DNA of 64,000 nt from JADJOM01 sp963817435. Lineage in GTDB: Bacteria; Gemmatimonadota; Gemmatimonadetes; Gemmatimonadales; GWC2-71-9. Where the stretch lies: assembly GCA_963817435.1 (NCBI GenBank), contig CAWFNY010000001.1, positions 930,001 to 994,000 of the forward strand. Reading direction: 5' to 3'. The position numbers and the translations under genes are program-made. The notes under the pieces were generated by a model, which saw nothing but the letters and a program-made list of their open reading frames with translations, was not told the origin of the DNA and ran no database searches. Shown here one piece after another: positions 44,017 through 53,368 of the stretch; position 1 is the first letter of the stretch; each line of letters starts with the position of its first letter.

Positions 44017-46281
44017 ATGACGAATCCGGCCTCTGCCACCCGCGAACCGCCGCCGTATCTCTTCGCCGCCCTCGCGGGGCTCGCGGTCTTCATCATCTAT
44101 GTGCTGACCCTGGCACCGACCACGGCCTTCTGGGACACCTCCGAATACATCGCGGCGGCCTACGTCCTCGGCATCCCGCACCCGCCCGGCAATCCGCTCT
44201 TCACCGTGCTGGCGCACGTCTGGGGGGCGCTGCCGCTGAGCCCGCAGTATGCGGTGCGGATCAACCTGTTCGCCGCGGCCACGAGCGCCGCCTCCGCGGG
44301 ACTCTGGTTCCTGGTGGCCGACCGCTGGATGCGGGATGTGGTCACGGCCCGCTGGGCCCGGCTCGCCGCGGCATTCGCGGGCATCCTGGTCGGCGCGATG
44401 GCGTGGACCGTCTGGAACCAGTCCACGGTCAACGAGAAGGTGTATACCGTCTCGATGCTCTCGACCGCGCTGGTGATGTGGCTGGGCGTGCACTGGGCGG
44501 ATGACGTGCCCGGACAGCACCGTGACCGCTGGCTCGTGCTCATCGCCTATCTCATCGCGCTGACTTCCACGAACCACATGATGGGCGTCCTCGCGGCACC
44601 GGCGGTCGGCATCTACGTGCTCTTCACCGAGCCTTCGGTCCTGCTCAAGCCCTGGGTGCTCTGGCTCGGCATCACCCTCGCGCTGGCGGTGTCCGGCCAA
44701 TGGAGCGCCTTCGTGGACGGCCCTCCGGAGACGCGGCTGCTCCTCGGCATCGTCCTGGCGGTGCTCGCCGGCTATACCATCTGGCGCGATGCGGGCGAGT
44801 TCCGCCGTCCCCTGCTCTATCTCTCGCTCCTGGCCGTGGTGATCGGGATCTCGCTCAACTACGCCTTCCTGCCGATCCGGGCCCACCTGCTCCCGCCGAT
44901 CAACGAGGGCGAGCCGACGACGTGGGACGCGCTGCAGCAGGTGCTCAACCGGGCGCAGTACGGCAAGCCGTCGGTCACACTCCGCCAGGCGGATTTCGTG
45001 TCCCAGATCGGGAACTACCTGCAGTACTTCAGCTGGCAGTTCGCGCGGGACTGGGGGAACGCCGGCATGCGGGCCTCGATGGCGCTCTTCACGCTGCTCG
45101 GCCTCACCGGCGCCTCCGCGCTCTGGCAGCGCGACCGGCGGGCCTTCTGGGCCTCGCTCACCCTGATGACCACGATCACCATCGCGCTGGTCTTCTACCT
45201 CAACTTCAAGTACGGGTTCTCCTACCCGACCGACCCCGCCAAGGGTCCGGTGCTCCGCGAGGTGCGCGAACGCGACTATTTCTTCGTCGTGTCCTTCGCC
45301 GCCTTCGGGCTGTGGGTCGCAGTGGGCTTCGGCGCCCTGATGCAGGCGACGGCCGATCTGTTCCGGAACCGCATGAGCGAGACCGGGCGCTGGATCGCCG
45401 CCTCGCCAATCCTGGGACTCGCCCTGATCCCGATCGCGGGCAACCACGTGACCGCGAGCCGGGCGCACGAGACCCTGGCGCGCGATTTCGCCAGGGACCT
45501 GCTGGAGTCGGTGGAACCGTACGGCATCCTGATCACCGCCGGCGACAACGACACCTTCCCGCTCTGGTACGCCCAGGAGGTGGAGGGAATCCGGAAGGAC
45601 GTGACGCTCGCGAACCTCTCGCTGATGAACACCCGGTGGCATCTGCAGCAGTTGCGCCGCCGGGAGACGCCGACCTTCGACCCGTCGAAGGCCGCGCCGA
45701 TCTGGAAGGACTGGAAGGGCGAGAAGCCGACCAACAAGGTCCTCGACCTCACCGAGCAGGCCATCAACGAACTGCCCGAAGCTCAGCTCGTGCCGCACAA
45801 TTCGGGCGTGAAGTTCGGTGACCTGCAGATCGCCTTCGGGCACGACACGCTGATGCTGTCCGACCTGATCACGGTCTTCCTGATCCGGGACAACATCGGC
45901 AAGCGGCCCATCTACTTCGCGTGGAGCGATGGCGGCGTGCCGGACCAGACGCTGGGCCTCACCGCCTATCTCGCGACCGAAGGGCTGGTGCGACGCCTGA
46001 ACCCGACGCCACTCAAGGAAGGCGGGTCGATCGTGCTCAACCGCGGTCTCGTCTACCTCGACATCGACCGGACCAGGCGGCTGCTCTTCGGAACCTATCA
46101 CTACGACGCGGCCTCGCGCGCACGACCGCGCGGCTGGGTCGACCGGCCGTCGCAGAGCATTCTCTCGTTGTACAGTGTGATCTACGGAACGACCGCCTCG
46201 ACCTTCCTGCAGGCCGGCGACAGCAGCCTGTCGGCACGATCGGATTCGATCGCACGAGCGGTGGAGGAGAACCTCAAGTAG
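44017..46281 (+). CDS. DUF2723 multi-spanning membrane protein (mannosyltransferase-like)
   Basis: The 754-residue protein has about ten membrane helices in its first 500 residues and a soluble C-terminal part. The motif TTAFWDTSEYIAAAYVLGIPHPPGNPLF, with acidic residues in the first loop followed by HPPG, is the DUF2723 signature and recalls GT-C glycosyltransferases that use lipid-linked sugars. The soluble part contains EPYGILITAGDNDTFPLWYAQEVEGIRKDV. The ATG at 44017 is preferred over the in-frame extension to 43933. A role in envelope glycan or protein glycosylation is likely but unproven. It ends six bases before the convergent kinase gene. Confidence 0.82.
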   Translation: MTNPASATREPPPYLFAALAGLAVFIIYVLTLAPTTAFWDTSEYIAAAYVLGIPHPPGNPLFTVLAHVWGALPLSPQYAVRINLFAAATSAASAGLWFLVADRWMRDVVTARWARLAAAFAGILVGAMAWTVWNQSTVNEKVYTVSMLSTALVMWLGVHWADDVPGQHRDRWLVLIAYLIALTSTNHMMGVLAAPAVGIYVLFTEPSVLLKPWVLWLGITLALAVSGQWSAFVDGPPETRLLLGIVLAVLAGYTIWRDAGEFRRPLLYLSLLAVVIGISLNYAFLPIRAHLLPPINEGEPTTWDALQQVLNRAQYGKPSVTLRQADFVSQIGNYLQYFSWQFARDWGNAGMRASMALFTLLGLTGASALWQRDRRAFWASLTLMTTITIALVFYLNFKYGFSYPTDPAKGPVLREVRERDYFFVVSFAAFGLWVAVGFGALMQATADLFRNRMSETGRWIAASPILGLALIPIAGNHVTASRAHETLARDFARDLLESVEPYGILITAGDNDTFPLWYAQEVEGIRKDVTLANLSLMNTRWHLQQLRRRETPTFDPSKAAPIWKDWKGEKPTNKVLDLTEQAINELPEAQLVPHNSGVKFGDLQIAFGHDTLMLSDLITVFLIRDNIGKRPIYFAWSDGGVPDQTLGLTAYLATEGLVRRLNPTPLKEGGSIVLNRGLVYLDIDRTRRLLFGTYHYDAASRARPRGWVDRPSQSILSLYSVIYGTTASTFLQAGDSSLSARSDSIARAVEENLK

Positions 46282-46287
46282 CCGGCT

Positions 46288-48717
46288 TCAGCCGCCAACA
46301 CGGAGCCGCGGGGCGGAGATCGTCGAAGCGGCCCGCACCTCAACGGCCATCGTGGCGCGACGTCCGCCCGCGGTGGCCGCGATGCGTGCGGTCCCGAAGC
46401 GAACCCCGATGACCAGTCCCTCCGCCGTCACCTGGGCGATGTTCGGATCGCTCGACTGCCACTCCACCCGCACGCCGCTCAGGGCGCCACCCTTGTGCCC
46501 CTGCACCAGCGCGCGGAGCTGTCCCGACTCTCCCGCCCGCAGCGTCAGGGCGGACGGCTCGAGCCGGACGGCAACGACATTGACCGGCGCCACTCGTACA
46601 TCGAATCCCGTAAACCCGCTCCCGATGGAGGCACTGATGCGCGCCTGCCCCGGAGAGACACCCCGCAGCGTGCCATCGGGAGAGACAGCGATGATCTCCG
46701 GATGGGTGGACGTCCACGTCACGACCCGCCCCGCGAGGGTCGAGCCGAGCCGGTCGCTGGCCAGCGCCTGCAGGCGGACGACTTCGCCGATCTCGACCAC
46801 GGTTGGCCGGGGCGAGATCCGCACCGCGGCGACCTCGACCCGCGAGACCTGGTAGGTCACGTCGCAGACCTGCCCGGCGAAGGCAGCGCGAACCTGTGCG
46901 CTGCCGGGACGGAAGCCGGTGAGTTCGCCCTGGGGTGTCACCCGAAGCACCGTGGGGTCACTGCTGCTCCACGTCGCGTTGCTCGCCGGCTTTCCCTCGC
47001 CCGCGCCGGTGCGCCAGATGGCGGCGAGTCGCACCACCTGCCCGACAGCCAGCGCGCCCTCACCCGGGAGTACGTCCAGGTACCCCGCGATGCCCCGGAT
47101 CTCGAGCGTCGTCTCGGCAACCTGGCCTTCGCTTTCGGCGCGGATCCGTGCCTGGCCCTCTCCGAGGGCCTGCACCGCCCCGTCCGCGTCCACCCTCGCG
47201 AGCGAGGGATCGAGGGAACTCCACCGAATCACCCGCCCCGGCAACACCGACCCTCCCTGATCAAAGGCGACGGCCTGCAGGGTCGCCCGGTCCCCCACCT
47301 GCCAGGGCGCCGCGGAGGCATTGATGCGGAGGATGGAGACGGGCACCCGCGCCACTCGCACCTGAATCGAGGCGCGGGCACCCTCCACGGAGGCCACGAT
47401 CTCTGCTTCTCCCTCCGAGAGGGCCGTCACCACACCGCTGTCCGAGATTCGCACGACTCCAGGTGCGCAGGAGCGCCACTGGATCGGCGCATCGGCAAGG
47501 GGAAGCCCGGCCCGGTCCCGCGCCGTGGCCTGCAGCTGCAGGCCCGAGCCGGCCTGCAGCAGCGCGCCGTTCGGCTGGATCGTAACGGTGAGCGCCTGCG
47601 CCCCAATCTGGGCGCACGGTGCGGACAGCAGTGGCTCGGTCCGTGGGCGCGGCCGTGGGAGCGGACTGACCGGAATGCTGGGCATCGGCGGAAGGGCGCG
47701 CTGCTCGCCGGCGCCTCCGAGGTCCCGCATCAGCGCGCGGACACCGGGATCGGAGCCGTACGCCGCCGCTTCCGCCGCCTCAACCGCCTCCTCGAGACTG
47801 GCCCAGCGCTCGCCGGGATCCTTGGCGAGCATCTTGTCGATGACGACCGCCAGCTCAAGCGGGCAATCCGTCCGGAGCGGCAGCAGCGGCGGCGGTGCAT
47901 CGGAGACATGCGCGAGCAGCACCGGCATCACTTCCTGGTGCACGAACGGCGGCCGCCCGGTAAGCAGTTCGAAGGCGACGCAGCCGAGCGCGTACTGGTC
48001 GGAAGCCCCGGTGACGGCCTTGCCGGTGCACTGCTCCGGGCTCATGTAGGTCGGCGTGCCCACCGTCGACCCGGTCTGGGTCAGGCTGACGCCCTGGGCC
48101 ACCTTGGCGATTCCAAAATCCGCGACGATCGCGGCGCCGTCCTCGTCCAGCATGATGTTCGCGGGCTTGATGTCCCGATGGACGACCCCGCGGCGGTGGG
48201 CGTGCTCGAGCGCGGAGCCGACCTGCGCGAGGATCGCCATGACGACGGGAACCGGCAGCGGTCCGGACTCGGCGAGCACCCGGTCCAGCGACCGGCCGCC
48301 GATGAACTTCATCACGAAGTAGCGCAGCTGGTCCGTGGTGCGGACCGCGTAGATCGGGATGATGTTGGGGTGACTGAGCTGAGCCGCGGTACGGGCCTCA
48401 AGCAGGAACCGGTCGGCCATTCCCTCCGTGGCATCGAGGCCGGGAACCATGACTTTCACCGCGACCCGGCGTCCGAGCGAGAGATCCTCGGCGAGGTAGA
48501 CGGCGGCCATGCCGCCGCGGCCGAGCTCGCTGAGGATCCGGTACTCGCCGCCCGTCGCGGCGACCAGCTGTTCGCGAAGGACCTCGAACGGCGAGGCCAT
48601 CGCCGCGGATGGGCGGGAGGACGCCACCCCGACGGCGCCGCCGCAGTGCATGCAGAATCGGGCGCCACCAAGGGCGGAAGTCCCGCAGTGCGGGCAGGTC
48701 TGGGTCGTCTCGGTCAT
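46288..48717 (-). CDS. Ser/Thr protein kinase fused to five Big2 repeats, without a visible membrane helix
   Basis: The 809-residue protein has a zinc ribbon (CPHCG and CMHCG, residues 8-26), a complete kinase (GRGGMAAVY, Lys88 of VAVK, HRD 180-182, DFG 200-202) and then five Ig-like Big2 repeats of about 85 residues from about residue 370 to the end, each with a W-x-S-x-D/H/A-P core such as ITWSSLDPSLARVDADG. Unlike the first kinase at 13-15.6 kb, the linker (PSIPVSPLPRPRPRTEPLLSA) has no hydrophobic stretch long enough to span the membrane. So the Ig-like array is predicted to stay in the cytoplasm unless exported in an unusual way. The ATG at 48717 is taken; GTG 48720 is adjacent. Confidence 0.88.
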   Translation of the reverse strand: MTETTQTCPHCGTSALGGARFCMHCGGAVGVASSRPSAAMASPFEVLREQLVAATGGEYRILSELGRGGMAAVYLAEDLSLGRRVAVKVMVPGLDATEGMADRFLLEARTAAQLSHPNIIPIYAVRTTDQLRYFVMKFIGGRSLDRVLAESGPLPVPVVMAILAQVGSALEHAHRRGVVHRDIKPANIMLDEDGAAIVADFGIAKVAQGVSLTQTGSTVGTPTYMSPEQCTGKAVTGASDQYALGCVAFELLTGRPPFVHQEVMPVLLAHVSDAPPPLLPLRTDCPLELAVVIDKMLAKDPGERWASLEEAVEAAEAAAYGSDPGVRALMRDLGGAGEQRALPPMPSIPVSPLPRPRPRTEPLLSAPCAQIGAQALTVTIQPNGALLQAGSGLQLQATARDRAGLPLADAPIQWRSCAPGVVRISDSGVVTALSEGEAEIVASVEGARASIQVRVARVPVSILRINASAAPWQVGDRATLQAVAFDQGGSVLPGRVIRWSSLDPSLARVDADGAVQALGEGQARIRAESEGQVAETTLEIRGIAGYLDVLPGEGALAVGQVVRLAAIWRTGAGEGKPASNATWSSSDPTVLRVTPQGELTGFRPGSAQVRAAFAGQVCDVTYQVSRVEVAAVRISPRPTVVEIGEVVRLQALASDRLGSTLAGRVVTWTSTHPEIIAVSPDGTLRGVSPGQARISASIGSGFTGFDVRVAPVNVVAVRLEPSALTLRAGESGQLRALVQGHKGGALSGVRVEWQSSDPNIAQVTAEGLVIGVRFGTARIAATAGGRRATMAVEVRAASTISAPRLRVGG

Positions 48718-48973
48718 CACCCCCTGAGTATCGGACGGCGCCGCCGGGGAATGAGGGTCGGCCCGACAGCAGCCTTCTTTACCGCTTCCCTACCCCTCCA
48801 CCTGCCCCTGCTCACGGCTCTCCGTGCATCGGGTTAATGAGAAGACCTTCCCGCCAAGCTCACCCAAATCATATTGGTACCCACAGCCGAAAGGTTCCAC
48901 CTTTGCCCACCGGCGCCGAACGCACTCCGCGGGCCCCTGCCGCTCTCTCTCTCTGACAGCGCAGGAGCCGGCC

Positions 48974-49534
48974 ATGACGGGCATCCGGATCGCGTTCCTT
49001 CTTTCCCTACCTCTTCTCGCCGCGTGTTCGGCAAACGCCCCGACCGCACCCGAGAACGCTCCGACCCTCCCAGGCGCCTCGGCCCTCACGAATCCCGCGG
49101 CGCCAGTCGCACTCGCCGCCAGTCCATTTCGCCCATTTGGCGGTCGCTGCGAGACAACTGTGACGCCATTGCCACCCATCCCGGGTGATCCGCCGTACCT
49201 GGTGCGGCTGCACATCGAGTACGTCTGTCAGCTCAAGCACCTGGGACGCACCACCGCCGTCGCCGAGCAAGTCCTGGACTTCCGGGGTGGTCCGCTCAAC
49301 GTCCTCGCGGCCAACACGACGACCTACACCTCGGCCAACGGCGATCAGTTGTTCGCGGCCTGGAGCGGCACCAGCACCGTCATCGGCCCCGCCTTCACCT
49401 TCGAGGGCCCCGAGACATATGCCGGCGGCACCGGGCGATTCCTTGCGGCCTCCGGCTCGTCATGGATCGCGGGCGCGGGTTCGTTCATCACCGGCACGGG
49501 CCAGTTCACGTCGGTTGGAACAGTCAGCTACTGA
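48974..49534 (+). CDS. Small lipoprotein, unknown function
   Basis: The 186-residue protein begins MTGIRIAFLLSLPLLAACSAN, a clear lipoprotein signal, then a Pro/Ala-rich linker and a Gly/Thr-rich beta domain (LFAAWSGTSTVIGPAFTFEGPETYAGGTGRFLAASGS) ending FTSVGTVSY. The pattern resembles small barrel proteins of the allene-oxide-cyclase-like kind, but no family is asserted. AGGAG lies six bases before the ATG; a (CT)6 run precedes it. Confidence 0.65.
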   Translation: MTGIRIAFLLSLPLLAACSANAPTAPENAPTLPGASALTNPAAPVALAASPFRPFGGRCETTVTPLPPIPGDPPYLVRLHIEYVCQLKHLGRTTAVAEQVLDFRGGPLNVLAANTTTYTSANGDQLFAAWSGTSTVIGPAFTFEGPETYAGGTGRFLAASGSSWIAGAGSFITGTGQFTSVGTVSY

Positions 49535-49552
49535 TTGGTTTGGAGGTGTGCC

Positions 49553-50071
49553 ATGTCACATTCTCTGTTCCGCAGGCGGCCCGTCGCCGCGCTGCTGTTC
49601 GTCCTGCAGGTCGCTGGCTGCACGACCTGGCATGTGGAGACCATTCCGCCCGCCGAGGTGATTGCGCATAGGCATCCCGACCAGCTTCGGGTGGAAGGGA
49701 TGGATGGAAAGCGCATGATGTTCTACGGCCCGCAGGTAGAGGGGGACAGTCTACGGGGCCGGGAGTGGCCTGCTTCAACCGGGAGCCGAGCGGTCCCCTT
49801 AGATGGAGTGCGCTCGGTCTCCACGTCGCGCTTCAACGCCGGCAGGACGATTGGGCTTGTCCTGGGCATCCCCGCGGCAGCCGTCCTGGGTCTGTTTATC
49901 GCACTTCGTGGCAGAATGCGGCAGCGCGGGGTGCAAGTGAGTTCGCACGCATGGCCACTACGCGAGCGGTACCCTGCTGACGAGGCATCGCCTCCCTGCG
50001 CTGGCAGCTATCACCCTCACCTGGGTGATCAGCGTCGCCGGAAACCTCCTGCCACTCTGAGCACACCGTGA
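49553..50071 (+). CDS. Small lipoprotein, paralogue of the next gene, with an odd C-terminal tail
   Basis: From ATG 49553 (GGAGG seven bases upstream) the 172-residue product has a lipoprotein signal (LLFVLQVAGC), a domain TTWHVETIPPAEVIAHRHPDQLRVEGMDGKRMMFYGPQVEGDSL and a hydrophobic segment (TIGLVLGIPAAAVLGLFIAL). The last 50 residues are Arg/Pro/His-rich and look like out-of-frame sequence, so a frameshift near 49905 is possible. It is about 19 bases downstream of the previous lipoprotein and overlaps the next (GTGA). Confidence 0.6.
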   Translation: MSHSLFRRRPVAALLFVLQVAGCTTWHVETIPPAEVIAHRHPDQLRVEGMDGKRMMFYGPQVEGDSLRGREWPASTGSRAVPLDGVRSVSTSRFNAGRTIGLVLGIPAAAVLGLFIALRGRMRQRGVQVSSHAWPLRERYPADEASPPCAGSYHPHLGDQRRRKPPATLSTP

Positions 50072-50469
50072 CCTCCATTGTGCGCACCTTCGGCAATCGC
50101 CAGACGATCATCGCATTCACTCTCCTGCTCCATCTCCCCGCCTGCTCATCCTGGGTAGTGGGAACGCCAACGCCAGCGCAATTCATTGAACGGGAGAGAC
50201 CCTCAATCATCCGGATAACCCGGACCGATAGTTCGACCCTTCTCCTCACTTCACCGCGCGTGAGCGGAGACACCCTTCTCGGCAGCGTCAGCACGGGAAG
50301 CGCTCATCCCGAGGTTACTCGTCGCACGAGCCTGCCGCTCTCCGATGTTCAGAGCGTCGCTGTCCGCAAGTTTTCCATGGGAAATACACTTGCCTTTGCT
50401 GCTGGCCTTGCCGCTATCGTCGTCGTCGTCACGGTAGCGTCAGACCGCTATCAGCAGCTGTCCAATTGA
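50068..50469 (+). CDS. Small lipoprotein, paralogue of the preceding gene
   Basis: The 133-residue product starts with GTG 50068 overlapping the previous stop. It has a lipoprotein signal (LLLHLPACSS), then WVVGTPTPAQFIERERPSIIRITRTDSSTLLLTSPRVSGDTLLG, SLPLSDVQSVAVRKF and a hydrophobic segment near the C-terminus (TLAFAAGLAAIVVVVTVA). The order Cys-Ser/Thr-Trp, PTPAQF/PPAEVI, GDTLLG/GDSLRG, V-x-S-V repeats in the upstream gene, so the pair arose by duplication. Function unknown. Confidence 0.65.
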   Translation: MTSIVRTFGNRQTIIAFTLLLHLPACSSWVVGTPTPAQFIERERPSIIRITRTDSSTLLLTSPRVSGDTLLGSVSTGSAHPEVTRRTSLPLSDVQSVAVRKFSMGNTLAFAAGLAAIVVVVTVASDRYQQLSN

Positions 50470-50561
50470 TCAGGGCGCCGCTCATCGAGCGGTGGAGATG
50501 CCCGAGGTTGCACGGGTCAACTTCGATCGCTCCACCTCGTTCGCGTTTCGCGCGTGATCAC

Positions 50562-53219
50562 TCAGGCATTCGCCGCCCGACCGCGCGCCTCCCCGATCTC
50601 CGTCAGGCGACGCCGCGCCGGCGGGGCATAGATCAGCTCGTACGGGGAGCGCTCCGCGATCGACGCATACCATCCCACCGCCTCTTCCGTTCTCCCCAGC
50701 TCATGCAGCAGCTCGGCCCGAAGGAACCGTTGTGAGGCGAGCGAGAAGAACGGCGAGGCAACAGTGAGCTGAAACCAGAGCTCCGGCGACGGTCGCTCCA
50801 GAAGGGCCAGGGCTTCCTCCGCGCGACCATCGGCCCGCGCGATCGTCGCCCGCAACTCCACCACCAGGCTCCGTCCCAGTCCGGTCGGTTCCAGCTGCAA
50901 GGCGCTGAGGTCGGCAAGACGGGTGGTGGCGGCCGCCAGATCGCCAAGCCGGACATCCAGCAATCCCAGCAGAAAAACCCGGAGCGCCGGGTGCAGGTCA
51001 TTGTGCATCGCGAAAATCAGGAAATTGCTGGAAACGAGCGTGCTGGCATCCCACTGTTCGAGAGCGCTATGGATCTCGCGAAGCTCCCGCTCCATCTGCG
51101 GCACGAACGTCGAGGTTGCGAACAAGGCCCGCATCTCGAGTCCCCAGGTCCGGTCCAGCGCTTCAGCGTGGCGCAGCTCCTGCCGGGCTGACTCCGGGTT
51201 CTCGGCCGCCAGTGCAAGGTGGGCCAGGAGGATGTGGCACAGCGCGCGCAATTCCGGCGAGCGTGCCACCTGGATGAAGCTTCGCGCCAGCAGGTCGGCT
51301 CCCGCGAGGTTGCCGGCGTAGAGCGCCACATCCGAGAACGCGATCGCCACCGTGATCGCACGGGCCTGTTGCAGCTCCTCGGCGATCTGCGCCACGGCGC
51401 GCTGGTCCTCGCCCGAGAACGCCCGGAGCGCCCGCATTGCCAGCGCCTGATCGCCCTGGGGACTCACGCGGAGGATCCGCTCGATCAGGTCGAGCATCTC
51501 CCCCTTTCGCCCCTCAAGCGCTGAGATTCGCGCCAAATGGACCATGGCGCCCACGTGATCGGGGTCGAGCCGGATCACCCGCTCGAACGGCCCGCGGGCC
51601 TCGATGGCGGATCGGCCGCGGAGCGGATTGGAGTGAAAGAGGAGGTCGCCGAGGTGGAACCAGGCCTCCACGTCGTCGGGATAGGTGCCGGTGATGATGT
51701 TGTAGAGCGACTCCGCCTCCGCCACCGCCCCGTGCAGCCAGGCACGCTGCGCGCTGAAGGCGAGGAGGTCCCGCGGAGAGAGGCGCTGGCGGTGGTCAAA
51801 CCCTCGGTCGGCATGCTCCCGGGCGAGATCGGGGAGCGCGCATCCCGCTGCCGCGGCCGCGAGACGGTAGTACGCGAGCGCGAATGAGGCATCAGCGTCT
51901 ACCGCGGACTGGAACGCTTCCATCGCGTCGAAGTAGCGGCCGACGCGCAATTCGCGCTCCCCGATCAGGTAGGCCTTGAGTGCGTCGAGCGACCCGGTGG
52001 TGATCGCAGCCAGCCGGGCGAGTCGGGTGCCCGGCCCTACGCGCTGCGCCACCAGTAGCTGGCGCGCGAGTTCGTCCACCAGATCAAAGATCTCGCCTTC
52101 ACCGCCAGCGCTGGCATGGATGCTTGCGAGCAGCCTGCCATCGGTCGTGTGCAGCGACGCACTGGCCTCGATCCGCCCGCCTGCCTCCACGAGGCTGCCC
52201 AGCAGATAGCGCCTGGCGCCGAAGTGTTCCGCCACCGCGCACGCGTCCGGAAGCGAGGGCGCCGCAGCATCGCGAACCAGGAACCGGAGCAGCGCGCGCG
52301 GGTCGACCGCGCGAATTTCGTTGGGGCCATCGAGCTTGGCCCCGAGCAGCTCCACAATCCCTTCGCCGAGGTAGGCGAAACGGCTGTCCCCGCGGACCGA
52401 GAAGGGAAGCACCGCGATCGTGGCCGGAGGCAACGGTGAATCCGGGGCGACCCGCTCCGGGCTCCGAGCGCCCGGAGCCGCCACCTCGGCGCGGACCCTG
52501 ATTCCGTCGACCAGCGCACTCGTCTCGGCCGAAGGTTCGAGCTCGAACTCCTCCGCCATGCGGCAAACGAACTGGTCGTAGACCCGGAGCGCCGCGGAGC
52601 GATCGCCGATCCGGTCGAGCAGGCCGAGCAGTCGGCGCAGGGCGCTCTCGTCGTCCGGGCTCAGCTCGAGCTGGCGCCGAGCCCACTGGGCGGCCTCCGT
52701 CAGGCGACCATCGGTCTCGCTCGATGCCACCAGCGAGCGGGCGGCCCCCGCGGCACGTTCACGGAGTCGGGCGCGCTCGCGATCCAGCCAGTCCTGGTAA
52801 TCCGCCGAGGCGCCGGCGACGTAGAGGCCGTCGAGCAACGGTCCACGGTACAGCCCGAGCGCCGCCCCCGCGTCTCCCCGGTCCAGTGCGAGGTCCAGCG
52901 CCGTCGCGTCGCACCAGAGCGCCGCCTCAGGAACCTCTACCTCGTCGTCACCCCGGCCGATGACCACCGCGGGTCCCAACTCCGCCCGCAGAAAGTAGAG
53001 CGCGCGGCGGAGTGCGGCGCGCGCATGCTCCTGGTCCAGCTCCGGCCAGAACAGCGCCAGAAGCGAGTCTCGGCGATGAAAACGGTGCGGTGACGCGATG
53101 GCGAGGTAGGCCAGTAACCCCAGCCGTTTCGGCTGCTGGAGCACGGAGCGGAGCTCGAGGCCATCCGGCCCGCGCAGGTCCAGCACGCCGAGGGTGTGGA
53201 ACCGAATCATGGATTCCAT
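50562..53219 (-). CDS. SARP-type transcriptional activator: winged helix, BTAD, TolB-like and TPR regions
   Basis: The 885-residue protein begins with an OmpR/AfsR-type winged helix (FHTLGVLDLRGPDGLELRSVLQQPKRLGLLAYLAI to LYFLRAELG) followed by the bacterial transcriptional activator (BTAD) TPR-like region (about 100-245, ALDRGDAGAALGLYRGPLLDG). A TolB-like domain (ATIAVLPFSVRGDSRFAYLGEGIVELLGAKL) and then long TPR arrays with pairs of helices reach the C-terminus. Such proteins act as DNA-binding activators that sense partners through TPRs. It is divergent from the operon at 53369-58445, whose likely regulator it is. ATG 53219 is taken; 53210 is also in frame. Confidence 0.85.
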   Translation of the reverse strand: MESMIRFHTLGVLDLRGPDGLELRSVLQQPKRLGLLAYLAIASPHRFHRRDSLLALFWPELDQEHARAALRRALYFLRAELGPAVVIGRGDDEVEVPEAALWCDATALDLALDRGDAGAALGLYRGPLLDGLYVAGASADYQDWLDRERARLRERAAGAARSLVASSETDGRLTEAAQWARRQLELSPDDESALRRLLGLLDRIGDRSAALRVYDQFVCRMAEEFELEPSAETSALVDGIRVRAEVAAPGARSPERVAPDSPLPPATIAVLPFSVRGDSRFAYLGEGIVELLGAKLDGPNEIRAVDPRALLRFLVRDAAAPSLPDACAVAEHFGARRYLLGSLVEAGGRIEASASLHTTDGRLLASIHASAGGEGEIFDLVDELARQLLVAQRVGPGTRLARLAAITTGSLDALKAYLIGERELRVGRYFDAMEAFQSAVDADASFALAYYRLAAAAAGCALPDLAREHADRGFDHRQRLSPRDLLAFSAQRAWLHGAVAEAESLYNIITGTYPDDVEAWFHLGDLLFHSNPLRGRSAIEARGPFERVIRLDPDHVGAMVHLARISALEGRKGEMLDLIERILRVSPQGDQALAMRALRAFSGEDQRAVAQIAEELQQARAITVAIAFSDVALYAGNLAGADLLARSFIQVARSPELRALCHILLAHLALAAENPESARQELRHAEALDRTWGLEMRALFATSTFVPQMERELREIHSALEQWDASTLVSSNFLIFAMHNDLHPALRVFLLGLLDVRLGDLAAATTRLADLSALQLEPTGLGRSLVVELRATIARADGRAEEALALLERPSPELWFQLTVASPFFSLASQRFLRAELLHELGRTEEAVGWYASIAERSPYELIYAPPARRRLTEIGEARGRAANA

Positions 53220-53368
53220 GGGGACTGGGCGCGGCTCGGGACGGAGGTCACGCGGCGGCAACGGCAAGGCAACGCCCGAGCGGCAGTGTGTCCAACGTAC
53301 GAGCCGCCACAGGGATCGGCAATGGCAGGACGGCGGCTCCTCATTCCCACCTCGATCGGGAGGTCGCC

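Noticed and set aside
44100..46101. Very long minus-strand ORF opposite the DUF2723 gene
   Set aside because: It is rich in Arg, Gly, His and Asp without any motif and mirrors a gene with clear membrane helices and a family signature.
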